Assembly (NCBI RefSeq): GCF_900168295.1
Contig: NZ_FVZL01000004.1
Location: forward strand, 1 to 64,000
Direction: 5' to 3'
Length of the DNA: 64,000 nt
DNA from: Arthrobacter sp. P2b
GTDB taxonomy: Bacteria > Actinomycetota > Actinomycetes > Actinomycetales > Micrococcaceae
The number at the start of each line of letters is the position of its first letter. Position 1 is the stretch's first letter. Positions 8,857 through 18,246 of the stretch are shown here, one piece after another. Position numbers and translations under genes: made by a program. The notes beneath the pieces are model-generated. The model worked only from the letters and a program-made list of their open reading frames with translations, searched no databases and was not told the origin of the DNA.

Positions 8857-9888
8857 CTAGCCGGCGTCCGGCGCCGGCCCGGTGGTCCTGCGGATCATCA
8901 GCGTCGGCTGGACCAGTGCGGCTTGGGGCTCCTGGCGTCCTTCGATCCGCTCCACCAGGAATTTCGTGGCCAGGGTGCCCATTTCGAACCCGGACTGGTC
9001 CACGGTGGTGAGGGCAACCTGTGGAAGAGATGCAGCACGGGCGTTGTCGTAGCCGACCACCGAAAAGTTCTCCGGAATGGGCAGACCCAGCTCGAAGAAC
9101 CGGGCAAGCACACCGAACGCTGCCATGTCGGTTCCGGTATGCACGGCAGTAGGCGGAGTGTCGCGCTTGAGCATGAAATCAACGGCTGCGGCGCCGCCTT
9201 CGTGGTTCCACCGCGATTCGATCACATCCACCTCCTTCTCCAGGCCGTTGCGCACCATTGCCTGAACGTAGCCATCGGCACGAACCGACTGCGGCATGGT
9301 GCTCTCGTTCTTCTCCCGGCCGACGTGCTTCAGGTGCGCAATCCGGCGGTGGCCAAGGGACACCAGATGGTCAACAATCAGGGCACTGCCGGCGATGTCG
9401 TCACTGGCAACCGTGTCATAACCCTGGCCCGGGCCGTGGCGCCCGAGCACCACGGTGGGGGCGCTTCTGCCGATTCTCTCCAGCTCTTCCTCGGGGCCGA
9501 ACGGGGCAATCAGTACCAGCCCATCCATCTTCCTGTCCAGCATGGCATCGATCATCTGCTGTTGCTGGGCCAGCCCCATGTCCGCCTCGCCGATGAACAC
9601 CTGGTAGCCGCGGCTCTCCGCTTCAGCACGGATGCCTTCAATCAGGACGGTGACGAACGTATTGGAGAGATCCACGACGAAGACGCCCAGGGTGAAGCTC
9701 CTGCCGCGCATGCCGCGCGCCAGGGCCGAGGGGCGGTACCCCAAGGCTTCCATCGACTCCTCGACGCGCTTTTTCATAACGTCGCTCACGCCGTACGCGC
9801 CGCGGAGGACCTTGGAGACAGCAGCACGCGAGACACCCGCGTGCTCGGCAACATCACTGATAGTTGCCCGCTTCTGCTGCCCGTTCAC
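8857..9888 (-). CDS. LacI-family transcriptional regulator of the rhamnoside module
   Basis: 343 aa, standard LacI architecture. The N-terminal helix-turn-helix and hinge (ATISDVAEHAGVSRAAVSKVLRG ... GYRPSALARGM) are followed by a periplasmic-binding-protein-like effector domain (LGVFVVDLSNTF, DGLVLIAPF, HTGTDMAAFGVLARF, VVGYDNARAASLPQVALTTVDQ). The GTG start at 9888 has GGGGA just upstream. It is divergent from a sugar ABC transporter and a GH78 alpha-L-rhamnosidase, with two 14-bp GTAGA-N4-TCTAC palindromes between them. It therefore most likely represses that operon and itself until a rhamnosyl saccharide or rhamnose is bound. The effector is inferred from the GH78 gene only. Confidence 0.9.
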   Translation of the reverse strand: MNGQQKRATISDVAEHAGVSRAAVSKVLRGAYGVSDVMKKRVEESMEALGYRPSALARGMRGRSFTLGVFVVDLSNTFVTVLIEGIRAEAESRGYQVFIGEADMGLAQQQQMIDAMLDRKMDGLVLIAPFGPEEELERIGRSAPTVVLGRHGPGQGYDTVASDDIAGSALIVDHLVSLGHRRIAHLKHVGREKNESTMPQSVRADGYVQAMVRNGLEKEVDVIESRWNHEGGAAAVDFMLKRDTPPTAVHTGTDMAAFGVLARFFELGLPIPENFSVVGYDNARAASLPQVALTTVDQSGFEMGTLATKFLVERIEGRQEPQAALVQPTLMIRRTTGPAPDAG

Positions 9889-9921
9889 AACGTCCCCATC
9901 CGATTGGTTTCTAAAGAAATT

Positions 9922-9935
9922 GTAGACTGATCTAC
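9922..9935. promoter_or_regulatory. LacI operator, copy 1
   Basis: GTAGACTGATCTAC, an inverted repeat of GTAGA with a 4-bp spacer. It lies close to the start of the divergent lacI gene and upstream of the -35 box of the transporter promoter, 59 bp from the second copy. Probably used for autoregulation or looping. Confidence 0.7.
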
Positions 9936-9944
9936 GAAAATCCC

Positions 9945-9974
9945 TTGCGCCTTGGACGTGGCGTGGCTTACATT
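9945..9974 (+). promoter_or_regulatory. Sigma70-type promoter of the rhamnoside ABC/GH78 operon
   Basis: TTGCGC at 9945-9950 and TACATT at 9969-9974 with an 18-bp spacer. The promoter lies between the two LacI palindromes; the second begins 7 bp after the -10 box, where a bound repressor would block initiation. Confidence 0.5.
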
Positions 9975-9980
9975 AAAAAC

Positions 9981-9994
9981 GTAGACCGATCTAC
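9981..9994. promoter_or_regulatory. LacI operator, copy 2
   Basis: GTAGACCGATCTAC, the same GTAGA-N4-TCTAC palindrome as copy 1, placed just downstream of the predicted -10 box. Confidence 0.7.
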
Positions 9995-10096
9995 AAGAAA
10001 ACTCCCGGCAGTCATCCCTCAGTAATTGGATTGCAATGACTGCTTTGAAACGTTCCACAGGACCTGTAGGGCCTGCGGCTTTACGAGGAGGTAAAG

Positions 10097-11410
10097 ATGA
10101 ACACCACCCCTAAACGGCGCTGGCCCGTAATCGCCGGAAGCGTGACGGCGGCAGCGCTGATCCTCACCGGCTGCTCCGCCGGCGGAGGCGAAAGCAGCGA
10201 TGCCAAGACCATTACCTGGCTCGTCGACAACACCGAGAACACCATCACCTACGCGGAAAAGCTCGCCGAAGACTTCAACGCAGCCAACCCGGACATCAAG
10301 GTCGAAATTGAAACCCGGCCCCAGGGTGGCGACGGTGACAACATCGTCAAGACGAAACTGGCCACCGGCGATATGGCTGATGTGTTCTCTTACAACACCG
10401 GATCGCTGTTCCAGCAGATCAACCCGGAGCAGAACCTGGTGCCCCTTACCAGCGAGCCCTACATGGATAACGTGTTGGATTCCTACAAGCCGGTCGTCAC
10501 ATCCGGCAGCGAGGTCTACGGTGTCCCGGTGGGAACCGGCTCGGCCGGCGGCGTCATGTACAACAAGAAGGTCTACGAACAGCTGGGCCTTTCCGTACCC
10601 AAGACCTGGGACGAATTCATGGAGAACAGCCGGAAGATCAAGGACGCCGGCATCGATCCGATCATCCAGACGTACCAGACCACGTGGACATCCCAGCTGT
10701 TCGTCCTGGGCGACTTTGCCAACGTTGCCGCGGCCAATCCCACCTTTGCGGAGGACTACACGGCGAACAAGGTCAAATACGCTACCGACCCCGCCGCCAT
10801 CAAGGGCTTCGAACACCAGGAGGAAGCCTTCAAGGCCGGTCTTTTCAATGAAGATTTCGCCTCTGCCACCTATGCCCAGGGCCTTGAGAAGCTGGTCAAC
10901 GGGGAAGGCGCCCATTACCCGATCCTCAGCTTCGCGCTGCCCGAGATCCAGGTCAGCTACCCGGACAAGATCAATGACCTGGGCATCTTCCCGCTTCCTA
11001 GTGATGACGCATCCAAGAACCCGTTGACCGTCTGGCTGCCCGGCGGCGTTTACCTGCCCAAGTCCACCCAAAACGTGGAGGAAGCCAAGAAGTTCCTGGC
11101 CTTCATTGCCAGCAAGGAAGGCTGCGATTCCCAAACCGAAGCCGTGGGCGCAAACGGCCCCTATCTGGTGGAGGGGTGCGACCTGCCTGATGATGTCCCG
11201 GCTGCGGTGAAGGACATGCTGCCGTTCTTCGAGGACGAGAGCAAGAACAGCCCGGCCCTCGAGTTCCTTTCCCCCGTCAAGGGCCCGGCCCTGGAACAGA
11301 TCACCGTCGAGGTGGGTTCGGGCATCCGTTCGGCCAAGGACGGCGCCGCCCTCTACGACGAGGACGTCAAGAAGCAGGCTCAGCAGCTGAACCTGCCCGG
11401 CTGGAACTGA
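10097..11410 (+). CDS. Sugar ABC transporter substrate-binding lipoprotein (CUT1)
   Basis: 437 aa extracellular solute-binding protein of the MalE-like cluster. A lipoprotein signal peptide ends with the lipobox L-T-G-C, lipidated Cys26. The mature protein shows ITWLVDNTENTITYAEKLAEDFNAANPDIKVEIE, KTKLATGDMADVFSYNTGS, GVPVGTGSAGGVMYNKKVYEQLGL and KTWDEFMENSRKIKDAGIDPI. A strong GAGGAGGT ribosome site precedes the ATG. It is the first gene of an operon with two permeases and an alpha-L-rhamnosidase, so the ligand is probably a rhamnose-containing oligosaccharide or glycoside. No ATPase is encoded here; CUT1 systems often share a housekeeping MsiK-type ATPase in actinobacteria. Confidence 0.9.
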   Translation: MNTTPKRRWPVIAGSVTAAALILTGCSAGGGESSDAKTITWLVDNTENTITYAEKLAEDFNAANPDIKVEIETRPQGGDGDNIVKTKLATGDMADVFSYNTGSLFQQINPEQNLVPLTSEPYMDNVLDSYKPVVTSGSEVYGVPVGTGSAGGVMYNKKVYEQLGLSVPKTWDEFMENSRKIKDAGIDPIIQTYQTTWTSQLFVLGDFANVAAANPTFAEDYTANKVKYATDPAAIKGFEHQEEAFKAGLFNEDFASATYAQGLEKLVNGEGAHYPILSFALPEIQVSYPDKINDLGIFPLPSDDASKNPLTVWLPGGVYLPKSTQNVEEAKKFLAFIASKEGCDSQTEAVGANGPYLVEGCDLPDDVPAAVKDMLPFFEDESKNSPALEFLSPVKGPALEQITVEVGSGIRSAKDGAALYDEDVKKQAQQLNLPGWN

Positions 11411-11474
11411 CCTCCGCCACCAACCCTGCCGTCCGGGCCGCACGCCGGCCCGGACGGCAACTGGAGATACTGAC

Positions 11475-12401
11475 ATGACAACCAACACCACCGTGGCCGC
11501 TCCTGCCGGGCGGACCCTGACAGCCGCGGCACCCAAGAGGCGCCAGCGCAAGTCGTCCTACCCCTACTGGTTCTACCTGCCGGCCGCGCTCGTCTATACA
11601 ACCCTGTTTCTGGTTCCGACCTTTGCCTCGTTCTTCTTCAGCTTCACGCGCTGGAACCTGACCGAGTTCACGTGGATCGGCATGGACAACTTCGTCCAGT
11701 TCTTCTCGGAACCGGCGCTCCTCAAAGGGCTGACCAACACCTTCATCTACGGCGTGGTGACCTCCACGCTCAAGGTGGTCCTCGGAATGCTGCTGGCGGT
11801 GCTCCTCACCTCGCAGATTATTGCCCGCGGCTACCTCCGTTCCGTGATCTTCTTCCCCGTCCTGCTCAGCAGCATCGGCGTCGGCATTGTCTTCACCGTG
11901 CTGATGGACCCCTCCCGGGGCATGATCAACGAAGCGCTCGCCGTCGTCGGCATCGAGGGCCCGAAGTGGCTCACGGACCCTGCCTGGGCGCTGATGTCGG
12001 TAGCCTTCGTGGACGTCTGGAAGGGCGTTGGCCTCGCGACCGTTATCTTCATCGCAGGCATCGTGTCCATTCCGCAGGAGTATTTCGAGGCCGCCAAAGT
12101 TGACGGCGCCAGCTCATTCAAGAGCTTCTGGAATATCACCGTGCCGCTGGCCCGTCCCGCAACCGCAACCGTCATCATCCTGTCCCTGATCGGCGGGCTG
12201 CGTTCCTTCGACCTGATCTGGGCCATGACCAAGGGCGGCCCTGGCTTCACCTCGGACGTCATCGCCTCGGTGATCTACAAGCAGTACCAGGCGGGCTTCT
12301 ACGGGCTCTCCACCGCCGGCAACGTGGTTCTGTTCCTGATTGTCACGGCCGTCATCGTGCCCCTGTCCATGATCCTGAACCGCAAGGAGGTAGAGGCATG
12401 A
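11475..12401 (+). CDS. Sugar ABC transporter permease (MalF-like)
   Basis: 308 aa inner-membrane subunit with about six transmembrane helices (first near residues 35-55). The EAA loop that docks the ATPase is EYFEAAKVDGASSFKSFWNITVPLARP. An N-terminal basic cytoplasmic stretch (PKRRQRKSSYPYW) precedes helix 1. It lies 64 bp after the binding-protein gene and overlaps the next permease by 4 bp (ATGA), so the two are probably translationally coupled. Together they form the channel for the inferred rhamnoside. Confidence 0.9.
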   Translation: MTTNTTVAAPAGRTLTAAAPKRRQRKSSYPYWFYLPAALVYTTLFLVPTFASFFFSFTRWNLTEFTWIGMDNFVQFFSEPALLKGLTNTFIYGVVTSTLKVVLGMLLAVLLTSQIIARGYLRSVIFFPVLLSSIGVGIVFTVLMDPSRGMINEALAVVGIEGPKWLTDPAWALMSVAFVDVWKGVGLATVIFIAGIVSIPQEYFEAAKVDGASSFKSFWNITVPLARPATATVIILSLIGGLRSFDLIWAMTKGGPGFTSDVIASVIYKQYQAGFYGLSTAGNVVLFLIVTAVIVPLSMILNRKEVEA

Positions 12402-13228
12402 CCGCCGCCCTGAAGCGCTACGGCGTGGGAATCCTGGCCATCGCCGTCACCGTGGTGCTGTTTGTCATCCCGCTGCTCTTTATGGCCCTGACCGCCATGA
12501 AGGACCGCCGGGAAGCCAACAAGCTCGAATTTTCCTGGCCCACCAACTTCGCCCTGATCGAGAACTTCCAGGAAGTCCTCTCCGCCCGCAGGTTCATGCT
12601 GGTCACGGCCTTCATCAACAGCACCATCCTCACCGTCGCCAGCGTAGCCATCATGGTGATCCTGGCGGCCATGGTTGCCTGGGTACTGCAGCGCCGCCGC
12701 AGCCGCTGGAATCCGCTGATCAATTTCCTGATCCTGTCCGGCCTGATCATCCCGCCTGCCGTGGTGCCCACCATCTGGGTCCTCCAAGGACTGGGGCTGT
12801 TCAAGACCCTGCCCGGCCTGATCCTCATCGAAGTCGCGTTTGGATTGTCGTTCTGCATCATGCTGTTCCGGGCGTTCATCTCCACCATTCCCCGTGAACT
12901 GGACGAGGCTGCGGTCATTGACGGGTGCGGGCCCGTGCGGCTCTTCTTCCGGGTGATCTTCCCGCTGCTGCGCTCGGTGATCGTCACGGTGATCGTGGTG
13001 CAGTCCGTGGCCGTCTTCAACGATTTCCAGCACCCGCTCTACTTCCTGCCCGGGGACGCCAACGCCACTGTCCAGCTGACCCTGTTCAACTTCCAGAGCC
13101 AGTTCACCACCGCCTACAACCTGCTCTTCATGAACATCCTGCTGATCACCATCCCGCCGCTGGTCATGTACCTGTTCTTCAACCGCCAGATCGTGGCCGG
13201 AATGACTGCCGGCGCCGTCAAGGGCTAG
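12398..13228 (+). CDS. Sugar ABC transporter permease (MalG-like)
   Basis: 276 aa, about six transmembrane helices. The EAA loop reads ELDEAAVIDGCGPVRLFFRVIFPLLRSV. It pairs with the preceding permease in the heterodimeric CUT1 membrane core. The start codon overlaps the upstream stop. The GH78 rhamnosidase follows after about 80 bp, apparently in the same transcript. Confidence 0.9.
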   Translation: MTAALKRYGVGILAIAVTVVLFVIPLLFMALTAMKDRREANKLEFSWPTNFALIENFQEVLSARRFMLVTAFINSTILTVASVAIMVILAAMVAWVLQRRRSRWNPLINFLILSGLIIPPAVVPTIWVLQGLGLFKTLPGLILIEVAFGLSFCIMLFRAFISTIPRELDEAAVIDGCGPVRLFFRVIFPLLRSVIVTVIVVQSVAVFNDFQHPLYFLPGDANATVQLTLFNFQSQFTTAYNLLFMNILLITIPPLVMYLFFNRQIVAGMTAGAVKG

Positions 13229-13307
13229 GACCCGGACCCCTTACACCAACTCCGCGGTGGCCCTGCCGCCGCCCCCACGTTCATCACCCCTGCATGGAAG
13301 AGGCCTT

Positions 13308-15890
13308 ATGTCTGCCACCGTCCAACCGGTGACCTGCGAGCATCTTCCCGGTGCCTTGGGCATCGGGACCGCAACACCCCGTATCTCCTGGAAGACCCGC
13401 GCCGAGCCCGGCTGGGCCCAGTCCGCCTACCAGGTGTCCGTGACCTCGGCGGCGGGCACCTGGCTCAGTGAGCGCATTGAGTCGCAGGATTCGGTGCTTC
13501 AGCCGTGGCCAGCCCGGCCGCTCGGTTCCGGCGAGCGCGCGGACGTCAGCGTGCGGCTTTGGGGGGAGGCAGATAAGGCGCCCGGCCCCTGGAGTCCCGC
13601 CGCCGCCGTCGAAACCGGCCTGCTGTCACCTGCTGACTGGACGGCAACCCCCATCACCCCTGCCTGGGATGAGGACCCGGATTCGGACCGGCGTCCGCCG
13701 CTGCTGCGGCGCGGTTTCACGCTGTCCAGGCCGGTGGCGTCGGCCCGCCTGTACGTCACCGCGCACGGGCTGTACGAAATGGAGGTCAACGGAACCCGGA
13801 TCGGAAGCGACGCCTTCTCCCCCGGCTGGACCGTGTACGGCAAACGGCTGCGCTACTACACCTACGACGTCACGGCCCAGCTCGCCGAGGGCGAGAATGC
13901 CATGGGCGCCTGGCTGGCAGATGGTTGGTATCGCGGCCGTTTCGGCTTCCACGGCGGGCACCGGAACCTCTACGGGGACAAGGTGGCGCTGCTGGCGCAG
14001 CTGCATGTCACGCACGACGACGGCTCCGTCACCATAGTGGGAACGGACAGCGAGTGGAAGGCCGCCTTCGGGCCCATCCTGTTCACCGGCCTGTACGAGG
14101 GCGAGGACCACGATGCCCGCCAGCTCCCCGCGGGCTGGAGCAGTAAGGGGTTCGACGACGGCGGCTGGCAGCCCGTTGCCGCCGTCACCAGGGACCCTGC
14201 CACCCTGGTGGCTCCCGAAGGTCCTCCGGTCCGGTGCACCGATGAAGTGAAGCCGGTGAACGTCTCCACGTCGCCGTCGGGGAAGCTCATCCTGGATTTC
14301 GGGCAAAACCTCGTGGGCAGGCTTCGGATCACTGTCCACGGCGAAGCAGGCGCCAAAGTCACCTTGCGCCATGCCGAGGTTCTGCAGGACGGCGAGCTCT
14401 ACACGCGGCCGCTGCGGGGAGCAGCCGCGACGGACGTCTACACCCTGGCAGGCGGAGCACCGGAAACGTGGGAGCCGCGCTTCACCATCCACGGCTTCCG
14501 GTACGCCGAGATTGAGGGCTGGACCGGCGGGGACGTCGCCCAAAACGTCGTGGCCCGCGTCTACCACACCGACATGGAACGCACCGGCTGGTTCGAGTGT
14601 TCCGACGCCGGCCTGAACCGGCTGCACGAAAACGTCCGCTGGAGCATGAAGGGTAACTTCGTGGACATCCCCACCGACTGCCCGCAACGCGACGAGCGCC
14701 TGGGCTGGACCGGGGACCTCCAGGTTTTCGCTCCCACCGCCACCTTCCTCTATGACTGCTCGGGCATGCTCTCCTCGTGGCTCAAGGACGTGGCCGCCGA
14801 ACAATCGCCGGACGGGACCGTTCCCTGGTACGTTCCCGTCATTCCCGGCGGGGACTACTGGACGCCCGTGCGGCCCGGTGCGGTCTGGGGCGACGTCGCG
14901 GTCCTCACTCCGTGGGTCCTCCATGAACGGTTCAACGATCCCGGGATCCTGGCTGACCAGTACCCCAGCGCGAAAGCGTGGGTGGACCTGCTGGACAAGC
15001 TGGCCGGAGACAGCCACTTGTGGAATACAGGTTTTCAGCTGGGTGACTGGCTGGACCCCAGCGCCCCGCCCGAAAAGCCGAGCGAGGCAAAGACCGACCG
15101 CCATCTGGTGGCGAGCGCATACTTTGCCTGGTCTGCCCGTCACCTTGCCAAAATGGCCGGCGTCCTGGGCAAGTCCGGGGATGAGCTGCACTACCTGGAG
15201 CTGGCGCGGGCTGCGGCTGACGCCTTCGCCGCTGAGTACATCCTGCCTGATGGCCGGATGACCAGCGACGCACAGACCGCGTACGCGCTGGCTATTGTGT
15301 TTGACCTCTTTCCCACTGTGGAGCTCCGGCAGCTCGCCGGGAAGCGGCTGGCCGGGCTGGTGCGGGAAGCCGGCAACCGGATCGCCACAGGCTTCGCCGG
15401 AACCCCGGTGATCACCGACGCGCTGACCCAAGTGGATGAGCTGGAAACTGCGTACGATCTGCTGTTGGAGAAGGAGTGCCCCTCCTGGCTCTACTCAGTA
15501 GAACAGGGAGGGACCACCATTTGGGAACGGTGGGATTCGCTGCTTCCCGACGGCACCGTCAATCCCGGCGAAATGACGTCCTTCAACCACTACGCGCTGG
15601 GCGCGGTGGCGGACTGGATGCACCGCTGCGTCGCCGGGTTGGCGCCCATGGAGCCTGGATACAGGCGGATCCTCTTCCGGCCGCAGCCCGGCGGCGGCCT
15701 CACCTGGGCCTCGGCGGCACATGAAACCCCCTACGGACGGGCCGCCATTTCATGGCGCACCACTGCTGCAGGCCTGAGCGTAGAGGTTGAGGTGCCCACC
15801 GGAACCACTGCACGGGTGGAGCTGCCCGGGCAGGAACCTGTGGAGGTCGGCTCCGGAAGGTTCGACTACACGGTGGCCGCAGTCTCCTAA
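13308..15890 (+). CDS. Alpha-L-rhamnosidase, GH78
   Basis: 860 aa, no signal peptide, so intracellular. It hydrolyses terminal alpha-L-rhamnosyl residues by an inverting mechanism. Order of parts: N-terminal Ig-like domain (CEHLPGALGIGTATPRISW); galactose-binding-like beta-sandwich (ARLYVTAHGLYEMEVNGTRIG, GAWLADGWYRGRFG); LILDFGQNLVGRLRI; the (alpha/alpha)6 barrel with PTDCPQRDERLGWTGD, containing the acidic catalytic residues, and TTIWERWDSLLPDG with the general-base Glu; and a C-terminal beta domain. The ATG at 13308 has GAAGAGG upstream, while the GTG at 13257 has none. Last gene of the LacI-controlled module, it processes the imported substrate. An inverted repeat just downstream probably ends transcription. 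Confidence 0.92.
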   Translation: MSATVQPVTCEHLPGALGIGTATPRISWKTRAEPGWAQSAYQVSVTSAAGTWLSERIESQDSVLQPWPARPLGSGERADVSVRLWGEADKAPGPWSPAAAVETGLLSPADWTATPITPAWDEDPDSDRRPPLLRRGFTLSRPVASARLYVTAHGLYEMEVNGTRIGSDAFSPGWTVYGKRLRYYTYDVTAQLAEGENAMGAWLADGWYRGRFGFHGGHRNLYGDKVALLAQLHVTHDDGSVTIVGTDSEWKAAFGPILFTGLYEGEDHDARQLPAGWSSKGFDDGGWQPVAAVTRDPATLVAPEGPPVRCTDEVKPVNVSTSPSGKLILDFGQNLVGRLRITVHGEAGAKVTLRHAEVLQDGELYTRPLRGAAATDVYTLAGGAPETWEPRFTIHGFRYAEIEGWTGGDVAQNVVARVYHTDMERTGWFECSDAGLNRLHENVRWSMKGNFVDIPTDCPQRDERLGWTGDLQVFAPTATFLYDCSGMLSSWLKDVAAEQSPDGTVPWYVPVIPGGDYWTPVRPGAVWGDVAVLTPWVLHERFNDPGILADQYPSAKAWVDLLDKLAGDSHLWNTGFQLGDWLDPSAPPEKPSEAKTDRHLVASAYFAWSARHLAKMAGVLGKSGDELHYLELARAAADAFAAEYILPDGRMTSDAQTAYALAIVFDLFPTVELRQLAGKRLAGLVREAGNRIATGFAGTPVITDALTQVDELETAYDLLLEKECPSWLYSVEQGGTTIWERWDSLLPDGTVNPGEMTSFNHYALGAVADWMHRCVAGLAPMEPGYRRILFRPQPGGGLTWASAAHETPYGRAAISWRTTAAGLSVEVEVPTGTTARVELPGQEPVEVGSGRFDYTVAAVS

Positions 15891-15914
15891 AGGTGCTGCC
15901 GCACCTGTAGCGCC

Positions 15915-15963
15915 GTCCGGTTGGAACCGGAGCTGCTATCCGCAGCGCCGGTTCCAGCCGGAC
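15915..15963. terminator. Inverted repeat between convergent GH78 and GAF-ANTAR genes
   Basis: Arm 15915-15930 (GTCCGGTTGGAACCGG) pairs with 15948-15963 at 15 of 16 positions, loop 17 nt. It lies between two convergent stop codons and probably terminates both transcripts. There is no long T run. Confidence 0.6.
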
Positions 15964-16024
15964 TTCCTCCATGCCCTCCCGTTGAGGGCTCCCAGTGTGT
16001 GGTTCAAGGCCCGCAGTGCGCGGT

Positions 16025-16759
16025 TCAGGGCTCGAAGTGCGTGGTGACCGCTCCACCATTCACCCGCACCAGGATGTCCGCCGCCAGTTCCCGGAGCTTC
16101 TGGTTGCGGTGGCTGGACGCCTTGGTGAGGAGCGCCATCGCCTCTTCCTGGGAGCAGCGGTTCTGGGCCATGATCACGCCACAGGCGAGGTCGATGGTGG
16201 TGCGGTGTTCCATGGCTGCCGTCAGGTCATCGGCAAGGTTCTGCGCATCGGCAATCTTCAGGGCCAGCCGGAGTGCACGGCCGGCGAGGTCCGCAAAGCC
16301 TTGTGCCGTGGAGATGACGGCATCGGAGAAGACCCCGGGTTCGGAAGCAAAGAAGTTCAGCGCGGCCGACTGGTGCTGGTCCAGTTCCAGGGGAACTCCC
16401 AGGGCGCTGCGGCAGCCGTGTTCGGCGAGGACTTTCCGGTACTGCGGCCAGCGCGGTTCCGTGTCCACGTCTGCCAGGACAACGGGCTTCATTATCTCCA
16501 GTGCGGTCAGGCAAGGCCCTTGGCCCAGCGCCTGTTCCAGCTCGTCCAGCTCGCGTGCGCGGTCGCTGTTGCCCGCAACCGTGGTGCTGCGCTTGCGCCG
16601 CCGGAGCGTGACGCCGCATTCGATGACCGAACCGGCGGATTCGGACACAGATGACGCCGCCACCGTGGACAGCTCGCCGAGGAAGCCGTTCACGTTGGTG
16701 CTGCCGATTATCAGGTCGTGCAGCTTAGCGAACTGCTCGTCAGAACTTGGGGTGGCCAT
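16025..16759 (-). CDS. GAF and ANTAR domain regulator (RNA-binding antiterminator)
   Basis: 244 aa. The N-terminal GAF sensor domain covers roughly residues 10-165 (ELEQALGQGPCLTALEIMKPVVLADVDTEPRWPQYR ... ALGVPLELDQHQSAALNFFA). A C-terminal ANTAR three-helix domain follows (MEHRTTIDLACGVIMAQNRCSQEEAMALLTKASSHRNQKLRELAADIL). ANTAR domains bind dual-hexaloop RNA stems and prevent termination; the GAF ligand is unknown. Start choice is open. ATG 16759 gives the family-like start MATPSSDEQFAKLHDLI but has no spaced ribosome site. ATG 16822 would add 21 residues and has GGAG 5 nt upstream. A paralogue of the same layout lies at 48440-49192. Confidence 0.88.
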   Translation of the reverse strand: MATPSSDEQFAKLHDLIIGSTNVNGFLGELSTVAASSVSESAGSVIECGVTLRRRKRSTTVAGNSDRARELDELEQALGQGPCLTALEIMKPVVLADVDTEPRWPQYRKVLAEHGCRSALGVPLELDQHQSAALNFFASEPGVFSDAVISTAQGFADLAGRALRLALKIADAQNLADDLTAAMEHRTTIDLACGVIMAQNRCSQEEAMALLTKASSHRNQKLRELAADILVRVNGGAVTTHFEP

Positions 16760-16942
16760 TCCCCAATATAAGCCTGGGGACGGGCTCGGCGCGCGCCATA
16801 AAACGTCATCGCGGCACTTCATGGTTACTCCGTGCGTCGAAAAGAGAAGGACTAAGGCAGGAATCTTCAGGCCTTCGACGGATCTGTGTAGCCTCGTGAC
16901 GATCAAGGGCATGCAACGCAAGGCATCGGGAGGAGACCGGGG

Positions 16943-17989
16943 ATGAGCCTCAGCGAACTGCGGGTGTTCGGGCGGTCGGGGACCCCCATCAGTCCGCTCA
17001 CTTTGGGCACCATGAATTTCGGCGAAGGAACGGGCGGGCCGTCCGGCGCGCCCACCGGCGCCGAGGAGAGCATCCGCATCATCCACGCGGCGCTCGACGC
17101 CGGGATCACCGCCGTCGACACCGCAGACGTCTACTCACAGGGCCAGTCCGAGCAGGTGGTGGGCAGGGCACTGCGCGGCCGCCGCGACGACGTCTTCCTC
17201 GCCACCAAGTTCCACGGACAAATGAGCGCCAACCCCGCCCATTCGGGAAACTCGCGCCGCTGGATCAGCCAGGCCGTGGAGGGAAGCCTCCGCAGGCTGC
17301 AGACCGACCGCATCGACCTGTACCAGGCCCACCGGCCGGACTACAACACCGATGTCCTGGAAACCATCACCACCCTCAACGACCTGATCCGGCAGGGCAA
17401 GATCCTCTACTACGGCACGTCCGTGTTCACCCCCGCGCAGCTCGTGGAGGCGCAGTGGCTGGCCACCACCAACCACCTCATTCCGCCGCTGGGCAACCAG
17501 GTGCCGTACTCCATGCTGGTTCGCGGCAACGAGCGCGACGTGCTGCCCATCGCCCAGCAGTACGGCCTGGGCGTCCTGGCCTACGGCCCGCTGGCAGGCG
17601 GCTGGCTGTCCGGCAACTTTGTGCTCGAGTCGGGCCAGGCGCCCACCCGGGTCCATTCGCTCCCCGGACGGTATGACATCTCCGGACCGTCCAGCGAGCG
17701 CAAACTCCTGGCCGCGGACTCACTGGCCCGGCTGGCGGACAAGCTGGAGCTCTCGCTCGTGGACCTGGCGGTTGGCTTTGCCCTGGCCCACCCGGCCATC
17801 AGCAGCGTGATCATCGGCCCGCGCAACGAGGAGCACCTGCAGGCATACCTGCGCGCGGCGGATGTCCGGCTCGGCGAATCCGTCCTGGACGCCATCGATG
17901 ACCTGGTGCCGCCGGGCACCAACTTCGTGGAGCGCGACGCCGGCGCCATCGTCCCGTCCATAGAGTTCGCGGAACTGCGACGGCGGTAG
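16943..17989 (+). CDS. Aldo/keto reductase
   Basis: 348 aa (beta/alpha)8 NADPH oxidoreductase. The substrate pocket begins TLGTMNFGEGTGGPSGA. The catalytic tetrad can be placed: DTADVYSQG (Asp and Tyr), FLATKFHGQ (Lys) and YQAHRPD (His). The cofactor end reads SSVIIGPRNEEHLQ. It belongs to the group that reduces aldehydes and ketones, often sugar or methylglyoxal-type carbonyls; the natural substrate is not apparent. GGGAGGAGACC precedes the ATG. The gene overlaps nothing and is divergent from the GAF-ANTAR gene. Confidence 0.88.
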   Translation: MSLSELRVFGRSGTPISPLTLGTMNFGEGTGGPSGAPTGAEESIRIIHAALDAGITAVDTADVYSQGQSEQVVGRALRGRRDDVFLATKFHGQMSANPAHSGNSRRWISQAVEGSLRRLQTDRIDLYQAHRPDYNTDVLETITTLNDLIRQGKILYYGTSVFTPAQLVEAQWLATTNHLIPPLGNQVPYSMLVRGNERDVLPIAQQYGLGVLAYGPLAGGWLSGNFVLESGQAPTRVHSLPGRYDISGPSSERKLLAADSLARLADKLELSLVDLAVGFALAHPAISSVIIGPRNEEHLQAYLRAADVRLGESVLDAIDDLVPPGTNFVERDAGAIVPSIEFAELRRR

Positions 17990-18176
17990 CTGCGGTGGGC
18001 TGGCCCCGTCGCCGGACACGGCGCAGGGCCACGTGGCAACCCGGCCAGAACGCCAGGGCGGGGAGTCCCGCCAAGATCAGCCTCTAACCCGCTTTGGCCG
18101 TGCCGTCCATAAAGACCAGCTGGTCCGAAGAGAAGGGCTGGGTGGAGAGGGGCGTCAAGCCCGGCGCCGGCAGGTC

Positions 18177-18205
18177 TTGACTGGGCGGGATAAGGCTCCT
18201 ACGGT
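18177..18205 (+). promoter_or_regulatory. Sigma70-type promoter of the DUF3040 gene
   Basis: TTGACT at 18177-18182, 17-bp spacer, TACGGT at 18200-18205. It is placed 42 bp before the chosen DUF3040 start and has the correct strand and spacing. Confidence 0.45.
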
Positions 18206-18246
18206 CAATACCGATATCCGCATCTCGTGAAATGCAGGGGCATGCC

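Noticed and set aside
13626..15431. 601-codon minus-strand open frame inside the first GH78 gene
   Set aside because: Shadow of the rhamnosidase; no ribosome site and no domain.
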